Below, piece by piece: positions 8,726 to 18,871 of a stretch of DNA of 64,000 bases; within the stretch, counting starts at the first letter, position 1; each line of letters starts with the position of its first letter. The translations under genes were made by a program, and so were the position numbers. The notes beneath the pieces are model-generated. The model was not told where the DNA came from. It ran no database searches and was given only the letters and a program-made list of their open reading frames with translations. Origin of the DNA: Myxococcales bacterium (GTDB lineage Bacteria > Myxococcota_A > Bradymonadia > UBA7976 > UBA1532); NCBI GenBank assembly GCA_020633555.1, contig JACKDL010000001.1:558001-622000 (forward strand), read 5' to 3'.

Positions 8726-10996
8726 ATGGCGGTCAAGACCGGGCGGCTGGAACCCTTGAAGCTGTTCAAGGTGTTCCGCGGCCTCCTCGAGCGGCGGATG
8801 AGCGGAGTGCTCACGCTGCGGCGAGGACAGGTGGTCAAGCAGGCGCAGTTCGCCGACGGCCATCCGGTGCGAACCGCCTCGAACGTCCAGGGGGAAGGTC
8901 TGCTTTGGGTCCTGGTGGAGGAGGGCCTCATCTCGTCCACCGAGAAGCTCGCCATCGAGGCCGAGGTGGACCGAGGGCACGGGCACATCGAAGACCTCCT
9001 GCTGGACCGGGGCCTGGTGGCCGCGCCCCGGCTGGCCAGCGTGCAGCGCCGCCTGAGTCGGCGGCGGCTGGTGGAGGCCTTTGGTTGGCCCGACGGTGAG
9101 TACCGGTTCGAGGTGCGTCCCGTGGATGCGCCCCGCGAGGGCGAGCTGCTGGATGGAGGCGAGCTGCTTGTCGAGGCCGGGGCCCGCGCGCTCCCGGAGC
9201 AGGTCTGCGAACGCTTCGTGCGGCTGTACCCGGGGCAGTTCGTCTTTGCCGCGCGCGCCATCGAGCGCCTGGGCGGGTTCTTCGACCGCTACTTCCCACC
9301 CCCGAACGCCCGCAGCGTCCTGAACCGGCCGCTCCGCTTCGAGGACATCCAGCAGTCTGGGCGGGTGGGGGAGCGTGCCGCCCGACAGGTGTTCGCGCTG
9401 GTGGTGTCGGGCATGGCCAACTTCCGTACCGCCGATCAGATCCGCGCCGAGTTCGCGGAGCGAAAGCAGCGCGAAGCGCAACGCCTGCAACTCAGCGGTC
9501 AAGCTGTTCCCAGCGCCACCCCGCCGGCGGCGCCGTCCACACCGCCCCGCGACTCTCAGCAGGCGGTCCGGCATCCGAACCCGGGTTCGGTCTCCGGACC
9601 GCAGGCGGTGCGGCACCCAAACCCCAGCACGCCGCGCGCGGCCCAAGGGCCCATTCGGCACCCGAACGAGGGCAGCGGCCGCAGCTCGGCTCCGCCGGCA
9701 CATCGGCCGCCCCGCACGACGGGCTCGCAGCCCGCGGTTGGGCCGCCCCCACCTCCGCCCGCCGGACCGCCGCGCTCGACCGGCAGTCACCCTGCGGTGG
9801 GCACGCCCCCGGCACAGCGCCCGATTCGTCCGGCCACCGGGAGCCACCCGGCCCACCCGCGGCCTGCCGCTCAGCGCGTCACGGGCAGCCAGCCCGCGGC
9901 GCCCAGCGGTCCGCCGGTGGCCATGCGCGGGGAGGGGAAGCGCACCCCGCCGCCACGGGTGCCCATGCGAGGCGCCGCGACGGGGGAGCCGGCGTCGGCC
10001 CTGCAGCCGTCCGCCGTGGCGAGGCCCCCTGCGCCGCCGCCCCGAACGGCCGTCGGGGCGCCCAGCCAGCGGCCGACGGCGGCAGCGCCCAGCCAGCGGC
10101 CGGCGGCGGCAGCGCCCAGCCAACGCCCAGGTTCACTTCGGCCACGGCGAGAGGCACCCCCCGGGCGGGCGCCGAGCGCCCGTCCGCTGAGCCGCAACGA
10201 GCGGACCCCACCGCCCATGCCGGCCAAGATCCAGCAGCGGCTGGCCAAGGCAAAGGCGCTCCACGGGAAGCTCGAACAGGCGACCCACTACCAGGTGTTG
10301 GGAGTCTCGACCACTGCCAGCCCCGACGACGTGCGCAACGCGTTTCGCGGCCTGGCCCGCGAGTTCCATGCTGACGTCTTCGCCCGGTACGACCTGAGCG
10401 ACGACGACCGCCACGTCGTCCAGAAGGTGTTCATCGCCGTCAACAAGGCTTCGGAGGTCTTGAGCGACGCCAGCAAGCGGGCCGAGTACGACCTCGGGCT
10501 GCAGCATGGGGTGCCGAAGGGCGCCCCGCCAGGGGCGGCGGCGGGCATGCAGATCGACCAGGTCTTCAAGGCCGAGAAGCTGGTGCGGGATGGCATCCTG
10601 CTCATCCGCAACAACCAGGGGCCGGCTGCCAAAGAGAAGTTGGACGAGGCACTCACCATCACCCCCAACGACCCGCTGGCCCGGGCCGCTCAGGCCTATG
10701 CCGAGTACCTGCAGGTGCAGGCCAACGGCAACGCGCCGCAGATGGCCGGGCGCACTCGCGAGAAGCTCGAGGCCATCACGGCCGACTACGAGGCCCGCGA
10801 CGAGCCCTTTGTCTACCTGGGGCGGATCTACAAGGCGCTCAACCAGAGCGAGCGCGCGGCGGCAGCCTTTGAGAAGGCCCTGGCCATCAACCCGCGCTGC
10901 GCCGAAGCCGGCAGTGAGCTGCGTTTCTTGCAGAGACAGCTCCAGGATGGCAAAGGCGGCAAGAGCAAGGGCCTGTTCGGCCGAAAGAAGAGCTGA
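8726..10996 (+). CDS. DUF4388 / J-domain / TPR protein
   Basis: 756 residues. ATG 8726 is preferred over the in-frame ATG 8693 because AAGGAAG sits 5 bases upstream. Layout: residues 1-250 a DUF4388-type N-terminal region (GVLTLRRGQVVKQAQFADG); about 255-500 a Pro/Ala/Gln/Arg-rich disordered linker with short repeats (RHPNPGS, TGSHPAVG, APSQRPxAA); about 515-590 a J domain (HYQVLGV...NAFRGLAREFHADVF...SEVLSDASKRAEYD); about 615-756 tetratricopeptide repeats. The invariant HPD of J domains, which stimulates Hsp70 ATPase, reads HAD at 548-550, so DnaK activation is probably weakened or absent. DUF4388 proteins accompany two-component and gliding/GTPase signalling in myxobacteria. It is followed after 2 bases by another DUF4388 gene, which implies an operon and possibly a complex. 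Confidence 0.85.
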   Translation: MAVKTGRLEPLKLFKVFRGLLERRMSGVLTLRRGQVVKQAQFADGHPVRTASNVQGEGLLWVLVEEGLISSTEKLAIEAEVDRGHGHIEDLLLDRGLVAAPRLASVQRRLSRRRLVEAFGWPDGEYRFEVRPVDAPREGELLDGGELLVEAGARALPEQVCERFVRLYPGQFVFAARAIERLGGFFDRYFPPPNARSVLNRPLRFEDIQQSGRVGERAARQVFALVVSGMANFRTADQIRAEFAERKQREAQRLQLSGQAVPSATPPAAPSTPPRDSQQAVRHPNPGSVSGPQAVRHPNPSTPRAAQGPIRHPNEGSGRSSAPPAHRPPRTTGSQPAVGPPPPPPAGPPRSTGSHPAVGTPPAQRPIRPATGSHPAHPRPAAQRVTGSQPAAPSGPPVAMRGEGKRTPPPRVPMRGAATGEPASALQPSAVARPPAPPPRTAVGAPSQRPTAAAPSQRPAAAAPSQRPGSLRPRREAPPGRAPSARPLSRNERTPPPMPAKIQQRLAKAKALHGKLEQATHYQVLGVSTTASPDDVRNAFRGLAREFHADVFARYDLSDDDRHVVQKVFIAVNKASEVLSDASKRAEYDLGLQHGVPKGAPPGAAAGMQIDQVFKAEKLVRDGILLIRNNQGPAAKEKLDEALTITPNDPLARAAQAYAEYLQVQANGNAPQMAGRTREKLEAITADYEARDEPFVYLGRIYKALNQSERAAAAFEKALAINPRCAEAGSELRFLQRQLQDGKGGKSKGLFGRKKS

Positions 10997-10998
10997 CC

Positions 10999-12273
10999 GT
11001 GAGCCGCCGGGAAGACCGCAACCTCCTACGGATCGACGCCCAGGGTCGGGTGCTCGGCATCGGCCCGCTCCTGGCGGAGCAGCTTCGGCCCCACAAGGGC
11101 CTGTACGGCTTTGCCGTGGGCGCCGACGGGGCGCTGCGCTTCGAGAAGGTGGACGTCAGCCCCAGCGCCGACGAGTACCACCAGCCCATCATCCTGCAGG
11201 GCGACATCGGGGCCATGGGCTCCACGGTCGAGGTCATCAACTTCGTCAACTCGGCCCAGATGACTGGCAACCTGGTGCTGCTGGCAGACGGCCTGCGCAA
11301 GGCGATCTACTTTCAGAATGGGGAAGTGCGCGGCGCTTCGTCGAACCGGGTGGAGGACCGCCTCGGTGAGATCATGTACCGCTTTGGTGCGCTCAGTCGT
11401 CAGAGCCTGGACGAGGCCATCGAGGCCTCGCGCAAACGTCGCCGGCCCTTGGGCAACTACCTGCTCGACGAAGGGATCATCACGCAGGCTGACCTGTACC
11501 GTTACGTGCGCCGCCAGGTGGAGGAGATCTTCTACAGCACCTTGCTGTTGAAGGACGGTCAGTTCTTCCTGACCCGCTTTGACGCCGAGCGCCTGCCCAG
11601 CCCCATCTCGCTGAACGCCCAGTCGCTGCTCATGGAGGGGCTGCGGCGCATGGACGAGATGGCGTACTTCCGCCAGAAGATCGCAGGCCCTCATACGCGG
11701 CTCGCGCGCAAGGGCGATGCTCAGGGGAGCAGCGAGCTCGGTGCAAAGGAGCGCGCGGTGCTGGACGCGCTGTCGCAGCCCAGCACCGTGGAGCAAGTGA
11801 CCCTGGCGTGTCGGCTGGGTGCCTTCGAGACCACCAAGATGTTGCACCGGCTGCTCGACGAAGGGCTGCTGGAGGTGGTCGACGACGCGGCGGACGTGCC
11901 GGCGCAGTCGCTCGATGGCGAAGTCGGCAAGATGGTCGACACCTTCAACTCGGTGTTCGAGCGCATCTTCCAGGCCATCTCGCGGCATGGCCGCGAGGAC
12001 GCACTGGAGCAAGGGCTCGAGACGTTCCTGCAGTTCTACGGGTTCGTCGAGCTGTTCCAAGGCGTGAAGTTCGACCAGGCGGGCCGGCTCGACAAAGCCA
12101 AGCTCTTGGAGAACCTGCGGGCCAACCAGGCGGACAACCGGCTGAGCTTCCTCCAGCAGGCGCTCAACGAGCTGCTGTTCTTCGAGATGTTCGCCGCGCG
12201 GGAGTGGCTCGAGCGGGACGAGCAGCACGAACTCCAGAAGATCATCAACCAGCTCTTCATCGACATCGGGTGA
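10999..12273 (+). CDS. DUF4388 domain-containing protein
   Basis: 424 residues, GTG start 2 bases after the stop of the J-domain gene. The DUF4388 region (about residues 60-240) has the typical pattern MTGNLVLLADGLRKAIYFQNGEVRGASS...RFGALSRQSLDEAI...PLGNYLLDEGIIT, followed by a stretch with RRQVEEIFYSTLLLKDGQFFL. The C-terminal half is helical and contains a probable winged-helix-like segment (ERAVLDALSQPSTVEQVTLACRLGAFETTKMLHRLLDEGLLEVV). No enzyme motif is seen and no signal peptide is present, so it is cytoplasmic. Known members are poorly characterised signalling adaptors common in Myxococcota. The operon with the preceding gene suggests a shared regulatory role. Confidence 0.85.
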   Translation: MSRREDRNLLRIDAQGRVLGIGPLLAEQLRPHKGLYGFAVGADGALRFEKVDVSPSADEYHQPIILQGDIGAMGSTVEVINFVNSAQMTGNLVLLADGLRKAIYFQNGEVRGASSNRVEDRLGEIMYRFGALSRQSLDEAIEASRKRRRPLGNYLLDEGIITQADLYRYVRRQVEEIFYSTLLLKDGQFFLTRFDAERLPSPISLNAQSLLMEGLRRMDEMAYFRQKIAGPHTRLARKGDAQGSSELGAKERAVLDALSQPSTVEQVTLACRLGAFETTKMLHRLLDEGLLEVVDDAADVPAQSLDGEVGKMVDTFNSVFERIFQAISRHGREDALEQGLETFLQFYGFVELFQGVKFDQAGRLDKAKLLENLRANQADNRLSFLQQALNELLFFEMFAAREWLERDEQHELQKIINQLFIDIG

Positions 12274-12346
12274 CCGTGAGCGCTGGCAAGGGCCGCGTTC
12301 AGGTGCCGAAGTCGGTTTCTCAGAGCAACGTCGCACAAGGAGCATT

Positions 12347-13399
12347 ATGTCAACTTCGCCGTCGGTGAACGGCGCAGGGGCGACGGGGCTCGATCCGGGT
12401 CAGGTTGAGGCCGGCGCTGTGCGGATGCGCCGCGCCATCGCGACCCTGCCCCAGCAGCTTGTGGACGGTGTGGCCTGGGCCGGCGACGTGGGCTGCACCT
12501 GGCGAGGTCAGGTGCGACGCCTGATCCACTGCGGCATGGGCGGCAGCGCTTTCCCGGCGGATCTCCTGCGGCTGCTCACCGGGACCGGCATGCCGCTGGC
12601 GATCTCCCGCGGCTATGACGTGGACGTGGCCGGGCTGGGTCCCACGGACCTGCTGGTGGCCGCCAGCTTCAGCGGCAACACCGAAGAGACCCTGGCGGCC
12701 TATGAGGAAGCCCGCGCGGTCGGCGCCCGCGTGGTCGCCTTGACCGCTGGCGGCCAGCTCGGTGCCCGGGCGCAGGCCGATGGTGTCCCCTGGGTTCGGT
12801 TGGTGCCGCCCTTCAGCGACTTCCAGCCGCGTGCAGCCAGCGGAATGTTCGTCGGAGCCCTCGCGAAAATCGCGGAAAACTCGGGGTTGGCTGACCACCT
12901 GGGCGACAAATGCGCCGAAATCAGCACCGAACTGAAGGGCCTGAAGCAGTCCAAGCCACTGCAATCATTGATGATCGACCTGCTTGAGCGGACGCCGGTT
13001 TTCTATGGTTGGGGGCCGTTTGGGCCCGGGTTGGCGCGGATCGCCAAGATCAAGGTCAACGAGAACGCCAAACGGCCTGCGTTCTGGGGCACGCTGCCCG
13101 AGATCAACCACAACGAGCTGGTGGGCTTCAGCCAACGCGGTGATCGGTTCGTGGCCGTCTGCTTGGAGGATCAGGACGATCCGCCGCGAGTGCGTCGCCG
13201 GGTCGAGGTCATGGTCGATGTGCTGGGCGCCGCTGGGGTTGCGGTACATCGGTGGCAGACGCCCACAGCGCGCCATCGGCTGACTCGGGCGCTGGGCCTG
13301 CTGCAGGCCATCGACGAGGTGACGGTGGTGATGGCCGAGCGGGCCGGTGTGGACGCCAACGCCGTGGCCATGGTCGAGGCCTTCAAGGCCGCGCTCTGA
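12347..13399 (+). CDS. Bifunctional phosphoglucose/phosphomannose isomerase-like SIS protein
   Basis: 350 residues; ATG preceded by AAGGAG (12337-12342). Two sugar-isomerase (SIS) folds: the first carries IHCGMGGSAFPADLL and AASFSGNTEETL, the second the PEINHNELVGF signature typical of the bifunctional PGI/PMI family of archaea and some bacteria. Expected reaction: fructose-6-phosphate to glucose-6-phosphate and to mannose-6-phosphate, feeding central metabolism or mannose-containing polysaccharides. It stands 73 bases after the DUF4388 gene with its own good ribosome site, and is convergent with bamB. A dedicated PGI is not seen in the window, so its physiological balance between the two reactions is unknown. 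Confidence 0.88.
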   Translation: MSTSPSVNGAGATGLDPGQVEAGAVRMRRAIATLPQQLVDGVAWAGDVGCTWRGQVRRLIHCGMGGSAFPADLLRLLTGTGMPLAISRGYDVDVAGLGPTDLLVAASFSGNTEETLAAYEEARAVGARVVALTAGGQLGARAQADGVPWVRLVPPFSDFQPRAASGMFVGALAKIAENSGLADHLGDKCAEISTELKGLKQSKPLQSLMIDLLERTPVFYGWGPFGPGLARIAKIKVNENAKRPAFWGTLPEINHNELVGFSQRGDRFVAVCLEDQDDPPRVRRRVEVMVDVLGAAGVAVHRWQTPTARHRLTRALGLLQAIDEVTVVMAERAGVDANAVAMVEAFKAAL

Positions 13400-13441
13400 G
13401 GCGGCCGGCGACCGGTCGTTGTCGCGTGACGCGCGTGATGC

Positions 13442-14608
13442 TCAGCGCGGCGGGCGCAGCGCGTAGAGGATGCCCCCATCGCTGAGGACGAAGAGGCTGC
13501 CGTCCGGCGCGGTGGCCGGCGCCCCGTGGATGCCGTTGCCCGGCCGGAACTGGCGGACCGGCCGCCCGTTCATCTCGTCCATCAGGTGCAACGTGCCGCG
13601 GCCGGTGGTGACGGCGATGTAGCGCAGGCCTACCCGCATGGGCTCGCTGGGCGCGCCGTCTGCCGTGGGCAGCGTGGTGCGCCAGCGGATCCGCCCATCG
13701 AAGCCCGAAACCCGGGCGATGACGCCCCGGTCGAAGGCCACCACCACGTCGCTGTCCACCGCCGTCAGGCCGATGGCCCCGGGGCGGTTCAGGTGCCAGC
13801 GAATGGCGCCGGTCTGCACGTCGAGGCCGTAGATGCCGCCCGCCGCCGACGCTGCCACCACCATGTCGCCCAGCACCGCCGGGGTGGCGTCCGCGTCCTG
13901 GAAGCGCTCATGCTCCGGGGCCAGATCGCGGGTCCAGAGCGTGGCGCCATCCTCGAGCGCCAGCGCGGCCAGCACGCCGTCCGAAAACCCAACGAAAACA
14001 CGGCCGTTGGCCACGGCGGGGGCGGACTCCCCCGCCAGCGCGAACTCGGCGGGGGCGTCCCGGCGGTACTGCCACCGCCACTGCCCCGTCTGGCGTTCCA
14101 GGCCATAGATGGCGTTGGTGCCGTCTACGAAGACGATGCGCTCGCCCGCGGCGACGGGGGCCCGGGCCACGACGCCCTGGACCATGTAGACCCAACGCTT
14201 GGCGCCTGTGTCGCGGTCGAAGGCGGCCAGCATGCCGTCGTCGGTGCCCACCACGACCTGATCGGGGTCGAACACCACCCGATCCTGCCCCACCCCCGAG
14301 ATGTCGGTCTGCCAGAGGGTCTCGCCGGACGCGGCCTCCAGACAGAGCAGCTTGCCGTCCTGCCCAGCCACGGCGACCCGGTCCGCCAGGGCGTCATAGC
14401 CTGGGGCGGCTCGGCGAACCTGTGGCTCGTTGTTGAGGGTCTGGGGCTGGACGGTCTTGCGCCAGGCAGGCTGGATGGCCAGCGGCGCAGCGGCACGGGT
14501 GGCCCCGGTGAGCGGGGTGAAGTCCCCCGCCATGCCCAGGTTCCGGCAGCCGGTGGTGGAAGCGAGGGCGAGCGCCAGGGGCAGCGCCGCCAGGGGGGCG
14601 CGCCTCAA
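13442..14608 (-). CDS. bamB: BamB-like PQQ/WD-type beta-propeller lipoprotein
   Basis: 388 residues. TTG start at 14608 overlapping the TGA of the upstream yfgM-like gene (TTGA). The signal peptide ends in the lipobox ASTTGC. The rest is a string of PQQ-like propeller blades (LLCLEAASGETLWQTD, MLAAFDRDTGAKRWVY, IYGLERQTGQWRWQY, LAALALEDGATLW, IYGLDVQTGAIRWHL). In the BAM complex BamB is the outer-membrane-anchored propeller that helps beta-barrel insertion. The yfgM-bamB order seen here is also the order in E. coli and supports the assignment over other PQQ-propeller lipoproteins. Sequence alone cannot exclude a different propeller role. Confidence 0.82.
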   Translation of the reverse strand: MRRAPLAALPLALALASTTGCRNLGMAGDFTPLTGATRAAAPLAIQPAWRKTVQPQTLNNEPQVRRAAPGYDALADRVAVAGQDGKLLCLEAASGETLWQTDISGVGQDRVVFDPDQVVVGTDDGMLAAFDRDTGAKRWVYMVQGVVARAPVAAGERIVFVDGTNAIYGLERQTGQWRWQYRRDAPAEFALAGESAPAVANGRVFVGFSDGVLAALALEDGATLWTRDLAPEHERFQDADATPAVLGDMVVAASAAGGIYGLDVQTGAIRWHLNRPGAIGLTAVDSDVVVAFDRGVIARVSGFDGRIRWRTTLPTADGAPSEPMRVGLRYIAVTTGRGTLHLMDEMNGRPVRQFRPGNGIHGAPATAPDGSLFVLSDGGILYALRPPR

Positions 14609-15456
14609 GAGCCCAGGCGGCCGAGCCGCTTGTCGAGCTCGGCCTTGTAGGCCCGGCCCGCCATGCCCTCGAGCTCCTCCGCGTGGTCCTTCTTCAGGGC
14701 CTCGTAGGTCTTGCGGGCGGCGTCGGGCTTGCTCTGCTGCTCCTGCAGCCGGCCGATCTCGAGGCCCGCGAGGAGCCCGTAGGCCTTGGCGTCGGCGGCC
14801 TTCACGGCCTCCCAGGTGGCGATGGCGCCCGCGAAGTCCTTCTTGTTCTCCTGCGCGGTGGCCTTGGCCTGCATGGCCACGATCTTCGCGAAGGGATCAA
14901 CCTCGGCCTGGCCGAGGAAGGCGTCGAAGCCCTTCAGCGCGGCGTCCTGATCCCCCAGGCCCGCCTGCACCCCGGCCAGGCCGAAGCCAGCCAGCGCGGC
15001 GACCTTGCGGTCGCTGTAGCTGGTCTGGGTGCTCTGGTAGAGCTGGCGGGCCTTCTCGAGCTGGGCCTTGCGCTCATCGGCGCTGGGGGCCTCGCCGGCC
15101 GCGATGGGGCTGGCCTTGGCCTGCGCCTCGGCCGCACCGAAGAACGCGGCGGAGGCCTCGGCGTTCTTGGAGTGCCCGGAGGACTGCATGACGTTGTAAG
15201 CGATGCCCGCGCCCACGGCGATGATGCCCACCGCCGCCAGGACCTTGCCGTTCTCGATGATCCACTTGAAGAGCCCGGCGGTCTTCTCGGTGAACTCATC
15301 CTCGGCCATGGCCTCGATCTGCTCGCCCAGGCTCTGGGGCTCCGCCTCGAACTCGATGGCGGCAGGCTCGCCGGTGCCGGGCTCGCCGGCGCCGTCTTCG
15401 AGCTCGAGCTCGGGCTCTTCAGCCTTGGGGATGCGCTTCTTGATCCGCTTGACCAC
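14605..15456 (-). CDS. YfgM-like membrane-anchored TPR protein
   Basis: 283 residues. The GTG start at 15456 has AGGAG 6-8 bases upstream; a longer open frame to 15609 would add non-conserved residues and cover the divergent promoter. Cytoplasmic basic and acidic N-terminus (VKRIKKRIPK..), one transmembrane helix at about residues 68-90 (KVLAAVGIIAVGAGIAYNVM), then periplasmic helical TPR-like repeats rich in Ala, Lys and Glu. This matches YfgM/UPF0070, a SecYEG-associated periplasmic chaperone partner. It overlaps bamB by 4 bases, so the pair is co-translated and both act in outer-membrane protein delivery. Confidence 0.78.
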   Translation of the reverse strand: MVKRIKKRIPKAEEPELELEDGAGEPGTGEPAAIEFEAEPQSLGEQIEAMAEDEFTEKTAGLFKWIIENGKVLAAVGIIAVGAGIAYNVMQSSGHSKNAEASAAFFGAAEAQAKASPIAAGEAPSADERKAQLEKARQLYQSTQTSYSDRKVAALAGFGLAGVQAGLGDQDAALKGFDAFLGQAEVDPFAKIVAMQAKATAQENKKDFAGAIATWEAVKAADAKAYGLLAGLEIGRLQEQQSKPDAARKTYEALKKDHAEELEGMAGRAYKAELDKRLGRLGS

Positions 15457-15497
15457 GGCGGGCTCCTGATCGGGGGGGCCGGATGAATTGGCGGGGG

Positions 15498-15527
15498 AAC
15501 CTAGCACCGGCCTGACAAGGGTGTCAA
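15498..15527 (-). promoter_or_regulatory. Candidate sigma-70-type promoter of yfgM-bamB
   Basis: On the minus strand a consensus -35 TTGACA (15527-15522) is followed after 18 bases by TAGGTT (15503-15498), preceded by TG one base upstream as in extended -10 elements. It would start transcription around 15491, about 35 bases before the GTG at 15456. Confidence 0.55.
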
Positions 15528-15592
15528 CGCGCTGGCCGGACAGCGCAAAGGCCTCGCTGGCGCTGGGTTGGCGGGCGTATGGTGGCGCCGTG

Positions 15593-16123
15593 ATGCGGCG
15601 ACTGATCATGGGCTGTGGGCTGGCGGCGGCGCCAGCGGCATCGGCGGCGGTGGATGACCCCTGGCTGCGGGTGGCGGCGGGCGCGGGCTACGCCTGCTTC
15701 GTGGACGGGGACGACACCCGCTACCACGGCGTGGGGTATGGCGTGGACGCCCTGTACGGCGTCAACAGCGCCTTCGTGATCCGCGGGGGCTATCTGCTGG
15801 GCGATCACCGCACCAAGGGCGCGTCGTTCCAGGTACACACGCTGACCGTGGCGCCCCGCTATCAGCTCGACGTGTTGGCCTTCGTGCCCTGGGTGGAGCT
15901 GGCCCCTGCCCTGTTCCTGGCGGACGGCGCCGACGGGCGCCCCGACGCCACGCTGTCGGTGGCCCTGGGCTTCGGCATCGACTGGCTGATCGACGAGCAC
16001 TGGTCGCTGACCCCCTATCTGGACCTGCACCAGGTGGGCGGCGTGGACCGCACCCCGGGCTACCTGGTGGCCGGCGTCCGCTTCGGCTGGCGCTGGACCC
16101 TGGGTGATCCTTTTGCCCCCTGA
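15593..16123 (+). CDS. Small outer-membrane beta-barrel-type protein
   Basis: 176 residues from ATG 15593, chosen because it starts a clean signal peptide (MRRLIMGCGLAAAPAASAA, cleavage before VDD). The mature protein is built of alternating hydrophobic/polar strands ending in aromatic or small residues (WLRVAAGAGYACF, AFVIRGGYLLG, LTVAPRYQLDVLAFVPWVELAPALFL, ATLSVALGFGIDWLI, WSLTPYLDLHQVGG, GYLVAGVRFGWRWTL). This fits an 8-stranded barrel of the OmpA/OmpX size class. No specific family is recognised. Divergent from yfgM-bamB, and 72 bases before lon. Confidence 0.7.
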   Translation: MRRLIMGCGLAAAPAASAAVDDPWLRVAAGAGYACFVDGDDTRYHGVGYGVDALYGVNSAFVIRGGYLLGDHRTKGASFQVHTLTVAPRYQLDVLAFVPWVELAPALFLADGADGRPDATLSVALGFGIDWLIDEHWSLTPYLDLHQVGGVDRTPGYLVAGVRFGWRWTLGDPFAP

Positions 16124-16195
16124 CGTTGCGCGCGGGCGCGGCGTGCCCATGGTGCGCCGTCTGCCCTCCCGACCTTCGACCTCACGAGGCACCCC

Positions 16196-18580
<2,385 letters not shown>

Positions 18581-18595
18581 CAGGGGTTTCCCCTG
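18581..18595. other. Short hairpin just after the lon stop codon
   Basis: CAGGGG-TTT-CCCCTG is a perfect 6-base stem with a 3-base loop starting immediately after the lon TGA. There is no following T-run, so it may stabilise the mRNA end or act as a weak terminator between lon and the convergent yheU-like gene. Confidence 0.35.
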
Positions 18596-18643
18596 CCCTT
18601 GCCCAGCCGCCGGGCCCCCGCCCGGTACCCGCTTTGACCCTGC

Positions 18644-18871
18644 TCAGCGCCGTGGCTTCGCCGGCTCGATGCTGGTGCTCTGGCTGCCCGGGTGCCAGGT
18701 GAGCACCGCCTCGCCGCGCTCGAGCTGGGCGCGCACCGTTTGCACCTTGGCTGCCAGATCGTACTGGCCGGGGCCGTAATCGGTGCCCTCGCGGAGCACG
18801 AACTCCTCGATGACCGCCTGCAGCGCCTGGGGCGACAGGTCCCGCCAGGGGACCACGGTGGGCTCACTCAT
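18644..18871 (-). CDS. YheU/UPF0270 family protein
   Basis: 75 residues, the usual size of the family. The core VPWRDLSPQALQAVIEEFVLREGTDYG and the later GEAVLTWHPGSQST line up with YheU proteins of gammaproteobacteria. The function of the family is unknown; the fold is a small helical protein. The ATG overlaps the stop of the ABC exporter gene by 4 bases, so it is translated with the exporter. Confidence 0.85.
   Translation of the reverse strand: MSEPTVVPWRDLSPQALQAVIEEFVLREGTDYGPGQYDLAAKVQTVRAQLERGEAVLTWHPGSQSTSIEPAKPRR

Noticed and set aside
8471..10123. N-terminal extension of the PilZ protein to 10123 on the minus strand
   Set aside because: It runs opposite the real DUF4388/J-domain gene, and the good ribosome site and coiled-coil start are at 8470.
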